Source: Lysobacteraceae bacterium
GTDB lineage: Bacteria > Pseudomonadota > Gammaproteobacteria > Xanthomonadales > Rhodanobacteraceae
Assembly: GCA_018971925.1 (NCBI GenBank)
Contig: JAGWZT010000075.1
Coordinates: 1 to 8,131, forward strand
Reading direction: 5' to 3'
DNA: 8,131 bases
The notes beneath the pieces are model-generated. The model made no database searches. It worked only from the letters and a program-made list of their open reading frames with translations, and was not told the origin of the DNA. This document shows positions 1 to 5,868 of the stretch, in pieces. Position 1 is the first letter of the stretch, and every line of letters starts with the position of its first letter. Position numbers and translations under genes: made by a program.

Positions 1-531
1 GCGGTGCCCGGACGCAGCACGGTGCCGCGCGCTTCCGCGCCAGTGGTGCCAGTGTCTGCCGTGGTACCCGCGCAATCATCGGCAGCGAATCCGCACGCGG
101 CGCCGGTCGCCGCGGCCAAGCCTGTCGTTGCTCCGCGCATCGCGGGCATCGCGGATTGGGAGAACTGGATCGCGCAGGCCGATCTGGGTGGCCCGGCGGG
201 CCTGTTGGCGCGGCATGCACTGCCGAAGTCGTTCGAGGGTGAGGTGTTGACACTGGCCGTGAAGCCCGATCACATGATCTTTTGCACCGATTCGGCCAAC
301 AAGCAATTGCAGGACAAACTCGGCGAGGCGATCGGCCGCAGCTTGCGCGTGCGCATCGTGCACGAGGCGGTTGCCGAAACACCAGCCGCCCGTGCGGCCA
401 AGGCGCGTTCCGACGAGCAGGCCGCGGCCGAACGCTCGATGGCCGACGACCCCATCATCCAGGACATGCAGCGCCAGCTCGGCGCGCAGGTCATCCCTGA
501 CAGCATTCGACCCGCAGGCAGACAGGCATGA
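1..531 (+). CDS. dnaX: DNA polymerase III subunit tau/gamma, C-terminal part (5' truncated by window)
   Basis: The reading frame is open from base 1, so the gene begins upstream; 176 residues and the stop are visible. Residues 1-50 are an Ala/Pro/Val-rich linker, as expected between the clamp-loader core and the tau-specific end. From W53 onward the sequence (ADWENW, GGPAGLLARHA) resembles the compact C-terminal domain of tau, which in E. coli contacts the polymerase alpha subunit. The closing motif, ADDP at 148-151 followed by GAQVIPDSIRP near the end, is typical of DnaX tails in Xanthomonadales as I remember them. The role is to couple the clamp loader to the replicative polymerase in the cytoplasm. 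Its stop codon overlaps the ybaB start by 4 bases (ATGA), and ybaB-recR downstream is the classical arrangement. An internal GTG at base 4 is not the true start. The call rests on the tail and the context, because the ATPase core is outside the window. Confidence 0.93.
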   Translation, partial: AVPGRSTVPRASAPVVPVSAVVPAQSSAANPHAAPVAAAKPVVAPRIAGIADWENWIAQADLGGPAGLLARHALPKSFEGEVLTLAVKPDHMIFCTDSANKQLQDKLGEAIGRSLRVRIVHEAVAETPAARAAKARSDEQAAAERSMADDPIIQDMQRQLGAQVIPDSIRPAGRQA

Positions 532-851
532 AAGGACAACTGGGACAATTGATGCAGCAGGCGCAGCGCATGCAGGAGGATCTGAAGCGCGCGCAGGAAG
601 AAATCGCGAAACTCGAAGTCACCGGCAGCGCCGGCGGCGGCATGGTGGAAGTCACGATGACCGGCCGCCACGAAGTGCGGCGCGTGCGTATCGATCGCAA
701 AATGATCGCGGATGATCCGGAAATGGCCGAGGACATGGTCACGGCCGCGGTCAACGATGCGGTCAACAAGGTCGCCGAAGCGAGCCAGCAGAAACTTGGC
801 AGCGTGAGCTCCGGAATGAATCTGCCGCCGGGTTTCAAACTTCCTTTTTGA
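528..851 (+). CDS. ybaB: YbaB/EbfC family nucleoid-associated DNA-binding protein
   Basis: A protein of 107 residues, the usual family length. It opens with MKGQLGQLMQQAQRMQEDL, the characteristic N-terminal amphipathic helix. A glycine-rich turn (GSAGGGMVEV, about 33-42) and a central beta region (VTMTGRHEVRRVRID) follow, then a second helix and a C-terminal tail ending GMNLPPGFKLPF. Known members form dimers that bind DNA and coat the nucleoid. Genes of this family sit between dnaX and recR in many bacteria, exactly as here. The start overlaps the dnaX stop (ATGA), which suggests translational coupling; no strong Shine-Dalgarno is visible. recR begins 4 bases after the stop. Confidence 0.97.
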   Translation: MKGQLGQLMQQAQRMQEDLKRAQEEIAKLEVTGSAGGGMVEVTMTGRHEVRRVRIDRKMIADDPEMAEDMVTAAVNDAVNKVAEASQQKLGSVSSGMNLPPGFKLPF

Positions 852-855
852 TTGC

Positions 856-1461
856 ATGAGCGGCGATTCCACTCTTCTTTCCGAGCTGATCGAAGCGCTG
901 CGCTGCCTGCCCGGAGTGGGCGCCAAGAGCGCGCAGCGCATGGCATTTCACTTGCTGGAGCGCGATCGCGAGGGCGGTGTGCGCCTTGCCGCGGTGCTGC
1001 AGCAGGCGATGCGGCACATCGGGCATTGCAAGTCGTGTCGCAACTTCAGCGAATCCGGTGAATGCGCGATCTGCGCAAATCCGTCGCGCGACCCCGCGTC
1101 GCTGTGCGTGGTGGAGACGCCCGCCGACCTGCTCGCGATCGAGCAGGCTACCGGTTATCGCGGCAGATACTTCGTGCTGATGGGACGCCTGTCGCCATTG
1201 GACGGACTCGGGCCATCCGAACTGGGCGTTGACCTGCTGACACGCAGGCTCGCGGAGGGCGAGGTGCGTGAACTGGTGATCGCAACCAACCCGACTGTGG
1301 AAGGCGAGGCGACGGCGCACTGGCTTGGCCAGCTCGCGCGCGCCGCCGGCGTACGTGCCACGCGGCTGGCGCACGGCGTGCCGCTGGGCGGCGAATTGGA
1401 ATACGTCGACCGTGGCACGCTGGCGCATGCGTTCGGCAGCCGTCATTCACTCGACGATTGA
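856..1461 (+). CDS. recR: Recombination mediator protein RecR
   Basis: The 201 residues equal the length of E. coli RecR. Visible in order: a helix-hairpin-helix (LRCLPGVGAKSAQRMAFHLL, about 15-34); a four-cysteine zinc site (C58, C61, C70, C73); a Toprim domain beginning at the VVETPADL strand (about 85-92) and including IATNPTVEGEATA; and a C-terminal segment with GVPLGGELEYVDRGTLAHA. RecR works with RecF and RecO to load RecA on single-stranded DNA covered by SSB during gap repair. ATG at 856 lies 4 bases after the ybaB stop, so it is probably translated from the same mRNA. The stop codon lies inside the left arm (1456-1465) of an inverted repeat that bounds the downstream repeat array, so the last residues may have been set by that element. 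Confidence 0.98.
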   Translation: MSGDSTLLSELIEALRCLPGVGAKSAQRMAFHLLERDREGGVRLAAVLQQAMRHIGHCKSCRNFSESGECAICANPSRDPASLCVVETPADLLAIEQATGYRGRYFVLMGRLSPLDGLGPSELGVDLLTRRLAEGEVRELVIATNPTVEGEATAHWLGQLARAAGVRATRLAHGVPLGGELEYVDRGTLAHAFGSRHSLDD

Positions 1462-1474
1462 AACCTGCTGCGCT

Positions 1475-1544
1475 ACTCGCCACATCCATGTGGCTCGCCC
1501 TGCGGACCGCCTGCGGCGTTCAAACCGGCAGTCCGTGCCGGTTT
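1475..1544 (+). repeat. Modular three-hairpin intergenic repeat, copy 1
   Basis: Bases 1475-1521 are a 47-bp direct repeat of 1693-1739 with one mismatch (A1506 versus G1724). The order is: box ACTCGCC; hairpin 1, CCACAT/ATGTGG (1480-1485 with 1488-1493); box GGCTCGCCC; hairpin 2, CCGC/GCGG (1507-1510 with 1513-1516); GTTC; hairpin 3, AAACCGGCA/TGCCGGTTT (1522-1530 with 1536-1544), a perfect 9-bp stem with a 5-nt loop. Upstream homology to copy 2 continues through TGCTGCG (1466-1472) after a 2-base indel. It looks like a REP/BIME-like or other structured short repeat; I cannot name the family. Hairpin 3 could also act on the 3' end of the recR mRNA. Confidence 0.8.
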
Positions 1545-1578
1545 AGTCGGCAGCTTGCGCGTCGGCGGTGCTTGCACT

Positions 1579-1650
1579 GCGACGGCAGGATGCCGGAGCG
1601 AACATTCGCGAAGCGAATGGCCCAAAGGGCGAGCCGCGGACGCGGCGAGT
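1579..1650 (-). repeat. Modular three-hairpin intergenic repeat, copy 2 (inverted, diverged)
   Basis: Read on the minus strand from 1650, this has the same order of parts as the two direct copies. The conserved boxes are ACTCGCC (1650-1644), GGCTCGCCC (1635-1627), GGGCC-like and GTTCGC. The hairpins have different bases but intact pairing. Hairpin 1 is CCGCG/CGCGG (1634-1638 with 1641-1645). Hairpin 2 is CATTCGC/GCGAATG (1603-1609 with 1613-1619). Hairpin 3 is CGGCA/TGCCG (1583-1587 with 1591-1595). Conserved boxes together with paired stem changes argue for common descent and for structure being maintained. Confidence 0.65.
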
Positions 1651-1692
1651 TATGCTCACGTACTGTCGTGTACGCTTCGCTTGCTGCGGTTG

Positions 1693-1761
1693 ACTCGCCA
1701 CATCCATGTGGCTCGCCCTGCGGGCCGCCTGCGGCGTTCGCATCGGCAATCCTGCCGATGC
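1693..1761 (+). repeat. Modular three-hairpin intergenic repeat, copy 3 (direct)
   Basis: This copy matches copy 1 over 47 bases (1693-1739) with one mismatch. Hairpin 1 is CCACAT/ATGTGG (1698-1703 with 1706-1711). Hairpin 2 is GCCGC/GCGGC (1724-1728 with 1731-1735), one base pair longer than in copy 1. Hairpin 3 is GCATCGGCA/TGCCGATGC (1740-1748 with 1753-1761), a perfect 9-bp stem with a 4-nt loop. Beyond the 47-bp identity, the outer half of hairpin 3 differs from copy 1 on both arms in a compensatory way, while the CGGCA/TGCCG core is kept. It lies 57 bases upstream of the hinT start. Confidence 0.8.
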
Positions 1762-1781
1762 CGTCGGCGCCACGCAATCTG

Positions 1782-1797
1782 CCGTCGCTCGCGACGG
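1782..1797 (+). other. Hairpin in the hinT leader
   Basis: CCGTCGC (1782-1788) pairs perfectly with GCGACGG (1791-1797) across a 2-nt loop, and TTT follows. It lies 21 bases before the hinT ATG and just upstream of the Shine-Dalgarno. The T run is only three bases, so it is a poor intrinsic terminator; it could be a leader structure or one more part of the repeat array. Its sequence resembles the end of the inverted repeat copy read on the minus strand (TGCCGTCGC). Confidence 0.4.
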
Positions 1798-1818
1798 TTT
1801 CAATCACCGAGGTTCCTG

Positions 1819-2166
1819 ATGACCGACACCATCTTCGACAAGATCGTCCGCCGCGAGATTCCTGCCGACGTCGTGTATGAGGACGACGACGTCCTCGCGT
1901 TTCGCGACATCCATCCCCAGGCGCCGGTGCATGTGCTGTTCATCCCCAGGAACAAGTCACTGCCCACCCTGAACGACTGTGGCGAAGCCGACGCGCCGCT
2001 GCTTGGCAAGTTGCTGCTGGCGGCGTCCGCCTATGCCAAACAGGAAGGTTTTGCCGATGACGGTTACCGCTGCGTGATCAACTGCAACCACGGCGGCGGC
2101 CAGACGGTGTTCTACCTGCACGTGCACCTGATGGCGGGCAAGCAGATGCCTGAGCGGATGGTCTGA
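1819..2166 (+). CDS. hinT: HinT-like HIT-family purine nucleoside phosphoramidase (variant HIT motif)
   Basis: A protein of 115 residues opening MTDTIFDKIVRREIPADVVYEDD, very close to E. coli HinT in layout. FRDIHPQAPVHVLFIPR (28-44) forms the nucleotide-binding strand region, and GYRCVINCN with GGGQ (83-95) leads into the HIT motif. HinT hydrolyses AMP-lysine and other adenosine phosphoramidates in the cytoplasm. The motif here is Y99-L-H101-V-H103-L, whereas the family pattern has His at all three positions. The second His (H101), the expected catalytic nucleophile, and the third remain; the first is Tyr. The protein also ends soon after the motif (GKQMPERMV). The start is ATG 1819 because GAGG at 1809-1812 is spaced 6 nt from it and homology begins there; the frame is open farther upstream only through repeat sequence. 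The gene ends before a strong terminator. Confidence 0.93.
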   Translation: MTDTIFDKIVRREIPADVVYEDDDVLAFRDIHPQAPVHVLFIPRNKSLPTLNDCGEADAPLLGKLLLAASAYAKQEGFADDGYRCVINCNHGGGQTVFYLHVHLMAGKQMPERMV

Positions 2167-2185
2167 CCCGGCACGGCACACCACA

Positions 2186-2215
2186 GAAAGAAGCCCGCTT
2201 GCGCGGGCTTCTTTC
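2186..2215. terminator. Bidirectional intrinsic terminator between hinT and slp
   Basis: GAAAGAAGCCCGC (2186-2198) and GCGGGCTTCTTTC (2203-2215) form a perfect 13-bp stem with loop TTGC. The base of the stem is A/T rich, giving a short U-rich run in transcripts from either strand. It sits 19 bases after the hinT stop and 14 bases beyond the slp stop, between two convergent genes, so it probably ends both transcripts. Confidence 0.9.
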
Positions 2216-2229
2216 CGATGGCTGGCGAA

Positions 2230-2835
2230 TCAGCCTTTCTTCGGCGGCGGTGGCGGCGGCGGTACCGGACGCGGCACCACGATCACGCGCGGTTGGAAGA
2301 ACAACGAACCACCCCAACCGCATCCCCATGGCGACCAGAACGGATCGCAGAACCCGCCCCATGGACCCCAAGGTCCGTAGGGGTATGGGTTCGCAGCGTA
2401 CATCGGCCGCGGTTTCCACAGGTATACGTTGTTGGCGTCAACCTTGGGATAGGTGTAATCGAACTGGCCGATCTTGTGTTGCACGGTGCCGTCGAGCGTG
2501 CCGGTCACGGTGATCTCGCGGCCCTTGGCGAACACTTCAGGATCATAGAAACCTTGCTTGCAGGCGACGAAACGGCCAAGGCTTTCCTCGCCGCCTTTCG
2601 GGCGCGCCTGCGAATCCAGCGGTTCGGCGAGCACGAAGAAGCAGGTTTGCTGCTCGCGCGGCTCGGTCTGGATGATTTCGCCGCCCCAGCGCACCGGCGC
2701 AGAGGCGGCCGTGCCGTTTTGCGCCGCGCTCAGCGCCACCTGTGTGTAATTGCCTTGCAAGGGCTGCGGAATGGTGGCGCAGCCACCCAGGGCCAGCGCG
2801 CCCACGACTGAAACGAACAAGACGCGACGTGACAT
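2230..2835 (-). CDS. slp: Slp-family outer-membrane lipoprotein with Trp/Pro-rich tail
   Basis: A 201-residue protein with a lipoprotein signal peptide: MSRR, a hydrophobic stretch (5-16), and lipobox LGGC with Cys19 as the lipidated residue. The next residue is Ala, not the Asp that retains lipoproteins in the inner membrane, so outer-membrane delivery is expected. The middle resembles E. coli Slp: a GCATIPQPLQGN start, WGGEII (50-55), EPLDSQARP (71-79), GRFVACKQGFYDPEVF and the strand ITVTGTLDG (108-116). The exact role of this starvation/stress-linked family is unsettled. From about 145 the chain is rich in Tyr, Trp, Pro and Gly (two Cys at 163 and 172) and ends with seven prolines (192-198) plus KKG. 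The start at 2835 is chosen over in-frame ATG 2865 because GGAGG lies 6 nt upstream and the signal peptide begins there. The gap to tgpA is 73 bases, so it may be read through from there or have its own promoter; I see no convincing -35/-10 pair. Confidence 0.88.
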   Translation of the reverse strand: MSRRVLFVSVVGALALGGCATIPQPLQGNYTQVALSAAQNGTAASAPVRWGGEIIQTEPREQQTCFFVLAEPLDSQARPKGGEESLGRFVACKQGFYDPEVFAKGREITVTGTLDGTVQHKIGQFDYTYPKVDANNVYLWKPRPMYAANPYPYGPWGPWGGFCDPFWSPWGCGWGGSLFFQPRVIVVPRPVPPPPPPPKKG

Positions 2836-2908
2836 GAGGTGCCTCCAGTCAATACCTTCTATCAATGAGTGCCGTCAGAAGACAAACAAGTTTCATGGAA
2901 CCATATAC

Positions 2909-4900
2909 CTATTTGAGCACATGGCGGGGATGAAAGTTACGTACGCGCCGTGCGAACGCGCGGGTTTGTTCAGGCGGCGGCTCGGCACATGCATAACGCA
3001 GAACAAGGTATTCGGTTGACAGTGTACGCAATGTGGACGCCGAATCGGGCAGTGCGGCCACCGAGCGCGAAAAGAAGTCGCGCGGGCCTTCCGCGGTCCC
3101 GCGCACGATGCCGATGCGCGCCAATCGGTGCTGCAGCCGCTGCTGCGCGGTGGCCAGCGCGTCGCGTGGTTTGTGGTGCGGGCGCAGCGACGCGAGCAGC
3201 GCACCGAAACCGAGCGTCAGGAACACGGCAATGGCGAGGCCGATGCCCAGCATCTGCGCGGTGGCGTGTTCGACGCCGAACGGCCTGAAGAGGCGGCCCT
3301 GCGAGAGCGCATCGAAGCCCACCACCGTTTGTCCCCACCAGCGATTGATCACATCAAGGCGGTTTTGCCATGGCATCCACCAGCTGCGGTTGCCGCCGCC
3401 GACGTCGCCCGCCGCACCGCCGGTATCGGCCAGGATGATGCGGCTCACCGCGGCGGTCGGATCGACACGCACCCAGCCGCGGCCCGCAAGCCAGACTTCC
3501 GACCAGGCGTGTGCGTCGGATTGGCGAATCAAGAGGTAGTGCGCGAACGCATTCCAGTAGCCGCCCTGGTAGCCCACCACGACGCGCGCGGGGATGCCCG
3601 CGGCGCGCATCAGGAACGTGAAGGCGCTGGCATAGTGTTCGCAAAAACCGGTTTTGGTATTGAACAGAAAGTCGTCAACGCTGTTGCGGTCCAGCGGCGG
3701 TGCGTCGAGGTCGTACACGAAGTCGCCATCACGGAACAGCGCGAGTGCATCCCGGACGATCGCGGCATCGTCGCCGCCCGCCGCGGTGCGCCAGCGTTCC
3801 GCGAGTGCGTGTGCGCCCGGGTCGAATCCGGCGGGCAACTCCAGCGCGGCCGCGCGGATGCGCGGATCGAGCCGTTCGGGCGCAAGCTGGTAATCGGTGG
3901 CGGAGGCGACGCGGTAGTGGAGGGTCTGGTCGATGGGTTTGCTCGACGACAACGTGTGGTCGGGCCCCATCACCGCGTCCTCCGGGGCATCGACCGGTAC
4001 GTCCAGAGCGAACATCCAATGGCGGTGGCTGGGCAGCAGCGTGACGTCGTAATGCGTGAGTGGATCGTGGACACCCACCGGTACCGGTGGCCACGGGCGC
4101 CGCGCTGCGGCGCCGGGCACCCACGCACGGCCATCGAACGACCACAGCACCATGCCGCGGAAGTAACGTTGGTTTTCCGGTGGCGGTGCGCCGTCGAAAC
4201 CGATGCGCATCGCTACCGCGTTGTCGGTCAGCAATGAGTGCAGGTCGCCCGGCGCCATGCGGTCCGTCATGCCGGTGCGCGCCACGCCGTTGCCCGGTGC
4301 GCCCCACAGCGGTGTCGCCAAACGCGGGATCAGCAGGAAGCCCAGCAATGCGGCAGGCAGGCTTGCGCCCAGCAGTACCGCGCCGGTCCTGAACGCAGGT
4401 AGCCAACCCGATTCCGGCAGACCCGGTTCGAGCGCGCGCAGCGTGGCCAGCGCCGGCAACAGCATCAGGCCTACGATGATCGTGAAAGCCAACGCCTGGT
4501 CGAACAGCAGCGCGCTCATCAAAATGAAGCACGCGAAGCCGACCGCCATGCGCGCATCGCGCGGGCGTTCGCTTTCAAGCAGCTTCACGGCCAGCAGCCC
4601 GCACACGATTGCCGCGCCCGGTTCGCGTCCGAACGGCGTGCCGTACACCGCAACCACGGCCGCCGGGACGGCCACCAGTAGCGCGACACGCAACCACGCG
4701 GAGACGCGTCCGCGCTGGCGCCTGCGCTGCCACCAGCGCGCGGCGACGATCGCGGCGAGTACGGTGGTGTACCACACCGGCATGTGCGGGGCGTGCGCCG
4801 CGAGCACGCAGAGCACCGTGGCGCACAACAACGTGAAAGGCAACGGCGCGAGTCCGCTTGCCGGGCCATGGGTGCCGGTCGGGATCCGCGGCGCCTTCAC
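2909..4900 (-). CDS. tgpA: TgpA-type membrane protein: DUF3488 plus transglutaminase-like domain
   Basis: A 663-residue integral membrane protein. The N-terminal third has several hydrophobic spans (about 22-36, 42-56, 68-88, 94-107, 117-134, 137-155, 172-192), matching the DUF3488 membrane part. A periplasmic region follows, with a transglutaminase core around 415-485. The catalytic triad is visible as C420 (TGFCEHYASAFTFLMR), H464 (SDAHAWSEVW) and D480 (GWVRVDPTA). A last membrane span (about 549-571) precedes a cytoplasmic tail of about 90 residues resembling DUF4129. In Pseudomonas aeruginosa the homologue TgpA has transglutaminase activity and is essential; the natural substrate here is unknown. 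The start is GTG 4900, which overlaps the upstream DUF58 stop (GTGA) with GGAG 5 nt before it. The frame is open farther upstream, to 5020, but that part lies inside the DUF58 gene and has no membrane-protein character. Confidence 0.95.
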   Translation of the reverse strand: MKAPRIPTGTHGPASGLAPLPFTLLCATVLCVLAAHAPHMPVWYTTVLAAIVAARWWQRRRQRGRVSAWLRVALLVAVPAAVVAVYGTPFGREPGAAIVCGLLAVKLLESERPRDARMAVGFACFILMSALLFDQALAFTIIVGLMLLPALATLRALEPGLPESGWLPAFRTGAVLLGASLPAALLGFLLIPRLATPLWGAPGNGVARTGMTDRMAPGDLHSLLTDNAVAMRIGFDGAPPPENQRYFRGMVLWSFDGRAWVPGAAARRPWPPVPVGVHDPLTHYDVTLLPSHRHWMFALDVPVDAPEDAVMGPDHTLSSSKPIDQTLHYRVASATDYQLAPERLDPRIRAAALELPAGFDPGAHALAERWRTAAGGDDAAIVRDALALFRDGDFVYDLDAPPLDRNSVDDFLFNTKTGFCEHYASAFTFLMRAAGIPARVVVGYQGGYWNAFAHYLLIRQSDAHAWSEVWLAGRGWVRVDPTAAVSRIILADTGGAAGDVGGGNRSWWMPWQNRLDVINRWWGQTVVGFDALSQGRLFRPFGVEHATAQMLGIGLAIAVFLTLGFGALLASLRPHHKPRDALATAQQRLQHRLARIGIVRGTAEGPRDFFSRSVAALPDSASTLRTLSTEYLVLRYACAEPPPEQTRAFARRVRNFHPRHVLK

Positions 4901-5856
4901 GGCAACTCCGCCAGCGCAGTCAGGCAGCGGTGGTAGTGCGCGGCGTCGCTGCCGGGTCCTAGCGCGCGGCGATCGTCGAGAATCAATGTCCACGGGTGCG
5001 CTGCGGCGTACGCATCGCACACCCAGGCCGCGAGGCGCGAGATCCGCGTTTCGCGATCGAGGCCGGACAGGTCGCGCCAGTCGAAACGCAGCGGTTGCCC
5101 CGGCGCGGCGCGGTCGAATTCCCGCACCAGCAGGTGGTCGTGGCGGGCGCTGGCCTTCCAGGCGACGTGCCGGATCGGATCGCCCACGTGGTATTCGCGC
5201 AGTCCCGCGAATTCGTCACCGCCGGTGATGCGCTCCCGCGGGTCGTCGTGGTGCGCTGGCGGGCGGCCATCGCGCAGGATGCGCGGGTAAACCAATGCGC
5301 GCTGGTCCGGCGTGATCCAGCTCCAGGCCCGGAACAGGCTGAACGGCAGCGTGCTGGAAAACCGCATGCGTGGTATCGGCATCCAGCCGCGCGCGTCGGT
5401 GGGCGCGGTCACCGTGGCGCGGCTGACGCCACGCCGCAGGGGGCACGCCTGCTCAATGTCGTCGAGCGCGACGTGCAGGCCCGGCCGCGCGCGGGCGTCG
5501 TCGGCGAAGGCGAGGTGGATCGGCAACCGCGCGTCGCAAAAGCCGTGGTCGGCGTGCAGCGAACGCAGGGTGAGGTCGTGCAGTTCGCGCCAGGTCAGCA
5601 ACATGCTGCTCGCAAGCGCGGCGCCGAGCATGCAGGTGAGCAGCAGCGCGGCGTTGTTCTGGTAGTTGAGCGCGCCGATGAGCATGGTCGCCAGCAGCAC
5701 CGCGAAACCCAGACCCGCGCGGGTCGGCACGATGTAGACGCGGTTGCGATCGAGCGTGACCGGCAATGCTTCCGGCCGGCGCCCGCGCGCAAGCGCGGGC
5801 AGCCAGCGCCGGATACGCGCCGCCAGACTCTCGTGTTCCCGTATCGCGGCGTCCAT
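4897..5856 (-). CDS. DUF58 domain-containing membrane-anchored protein
   Basis: A protein of 319 residues. A basic N-terminus (RRW, RGRRPE) precedes two hydrophobic spans (about 48-64 and 68-88). A beta-rich region follows, then the DUF58 signature at about 213-248: GDEFAGLREYHVGDPIRHVAW followed by K-SAR and LLVREFD. The C-terminal part looks like a von Willebrand A-like fold without an obvious full MIDAS; this is family knowledge rather than something clear in the sequence. DUF58 genes are regularly paired with MoxR ATPases and are thought to be their partners or substrates. The start is ATG 5856 because GGAA lies 6 nt before it; GTG 5862, two codons upstream, is possible but would abut that GGAA. 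The gap to moxR is 12 bases, and tgpA overlaps its stop, so the three are very probably co-transcribed. Confidence 0.93.
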   Translation of the reverse strand: MDAAIREHESLAARIRRWLPALARGRRPEALPVTLDRNRVYIVPTRAGLGFAVLLATMLIGALNYQNNAALLLTCMLGAALASSMLLTWRELHDLTLRSLHADHGFCDARLPIHLAFADDARARPGLHVALDDIEQACPLRRGVSRATVTAPTDARGWMPIPRMRFSSTLPFSLFRAWSWITPDQRALVYPRILRDGRPPAHHDDPRERITGGDEFAGLREYHVGDPIRHVAWKASARHDHLLVREFDRAAPGQPLRFDWRDLSGLDRETRISRLAAWVCDAYAAAHPWTLILDDRRALGPGSDAAHYHRCLTALAELP

Positions 5857-5868
5857 CGTCACTTCCGC

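Larger units (their letters stand above)
1456..1805. repeat. 10-bp inverted repeats bounding the recR-hinT repeat array
   Basis: GATTGAAACC at 1456-1465 is perfectly complementary to GGTTTCAATC at 1796-1805. The two arms enclose all three modular hairpin repeats and nearly all of the 357-base gap without a gene between recR and hinT. The left arm spans the recR stop codon; the right arm ends 14 bases before the hinT ATG. The arrangement resembles terminal inverted repeats of a small non-autonomous element, but I see no clear target-site duplication outside the arms and no coding capacity inside. A chance 10-bp match somewhere in a region this size is possible, so only the position at both boundaries makes it suggestive. 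Confidence 0.45.

Noticed and set aside
1..6. GTG at base 4 as a start of a separate gene
   Set aside because: The frame is open to the window edge and the sequence is a typical DnaX linker, so it is an internal codon.
1456..1465. ATTGAAAC, resembling the end of some CRISPR repeats
   Set aside because: There is no set of regularly spaced identical repeats with unique spacers and no cas gene; the motif occurs once on each strand as the bounding inverted repeat.
1522..1544. Perfect 9-bp hairpin after recR as an intrinsic terminator
   Set aside because: It is followed by only TAG rather than a T run, and the same position in the other repeat copies is a hairpin with no T tract, so it is better described as part of the repeat.
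1555..1818. N-terminal extension of hinT to an upstream start
   Set aside because: The added 88 residues are encoded by repeat DNA and are not seen in HinT proteins; ATG 1819 has a good GAGG and matches the family start.
1458..1880. Plus-strand open frame of 140 codons across the recR-hinT gap, with repeated HPCGSPCG/MWLALR-like peptides
   Set aside because: The peptide repetition simply reflects the DNA repeats. The frame runs into hinT in the wrong phase and has no Shine-Dalgarno or recognisable domain.
3128..4237. Plus-strand open frame of 369 codons opposite tgpA
   Set aside because: It lies opposite the transglutaminase domain with clear catalytic motifs; composition is typical of an antisense frame in high-GC DNA.
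4901..5020. Longer TgpA starting 40 codons upstream
   Set aside because: The extra part is Arg-rich, lies within the DUF58 gene and lacks family similarity; GTG 4900 has GGAG at good spacing and a GTGA overlap.
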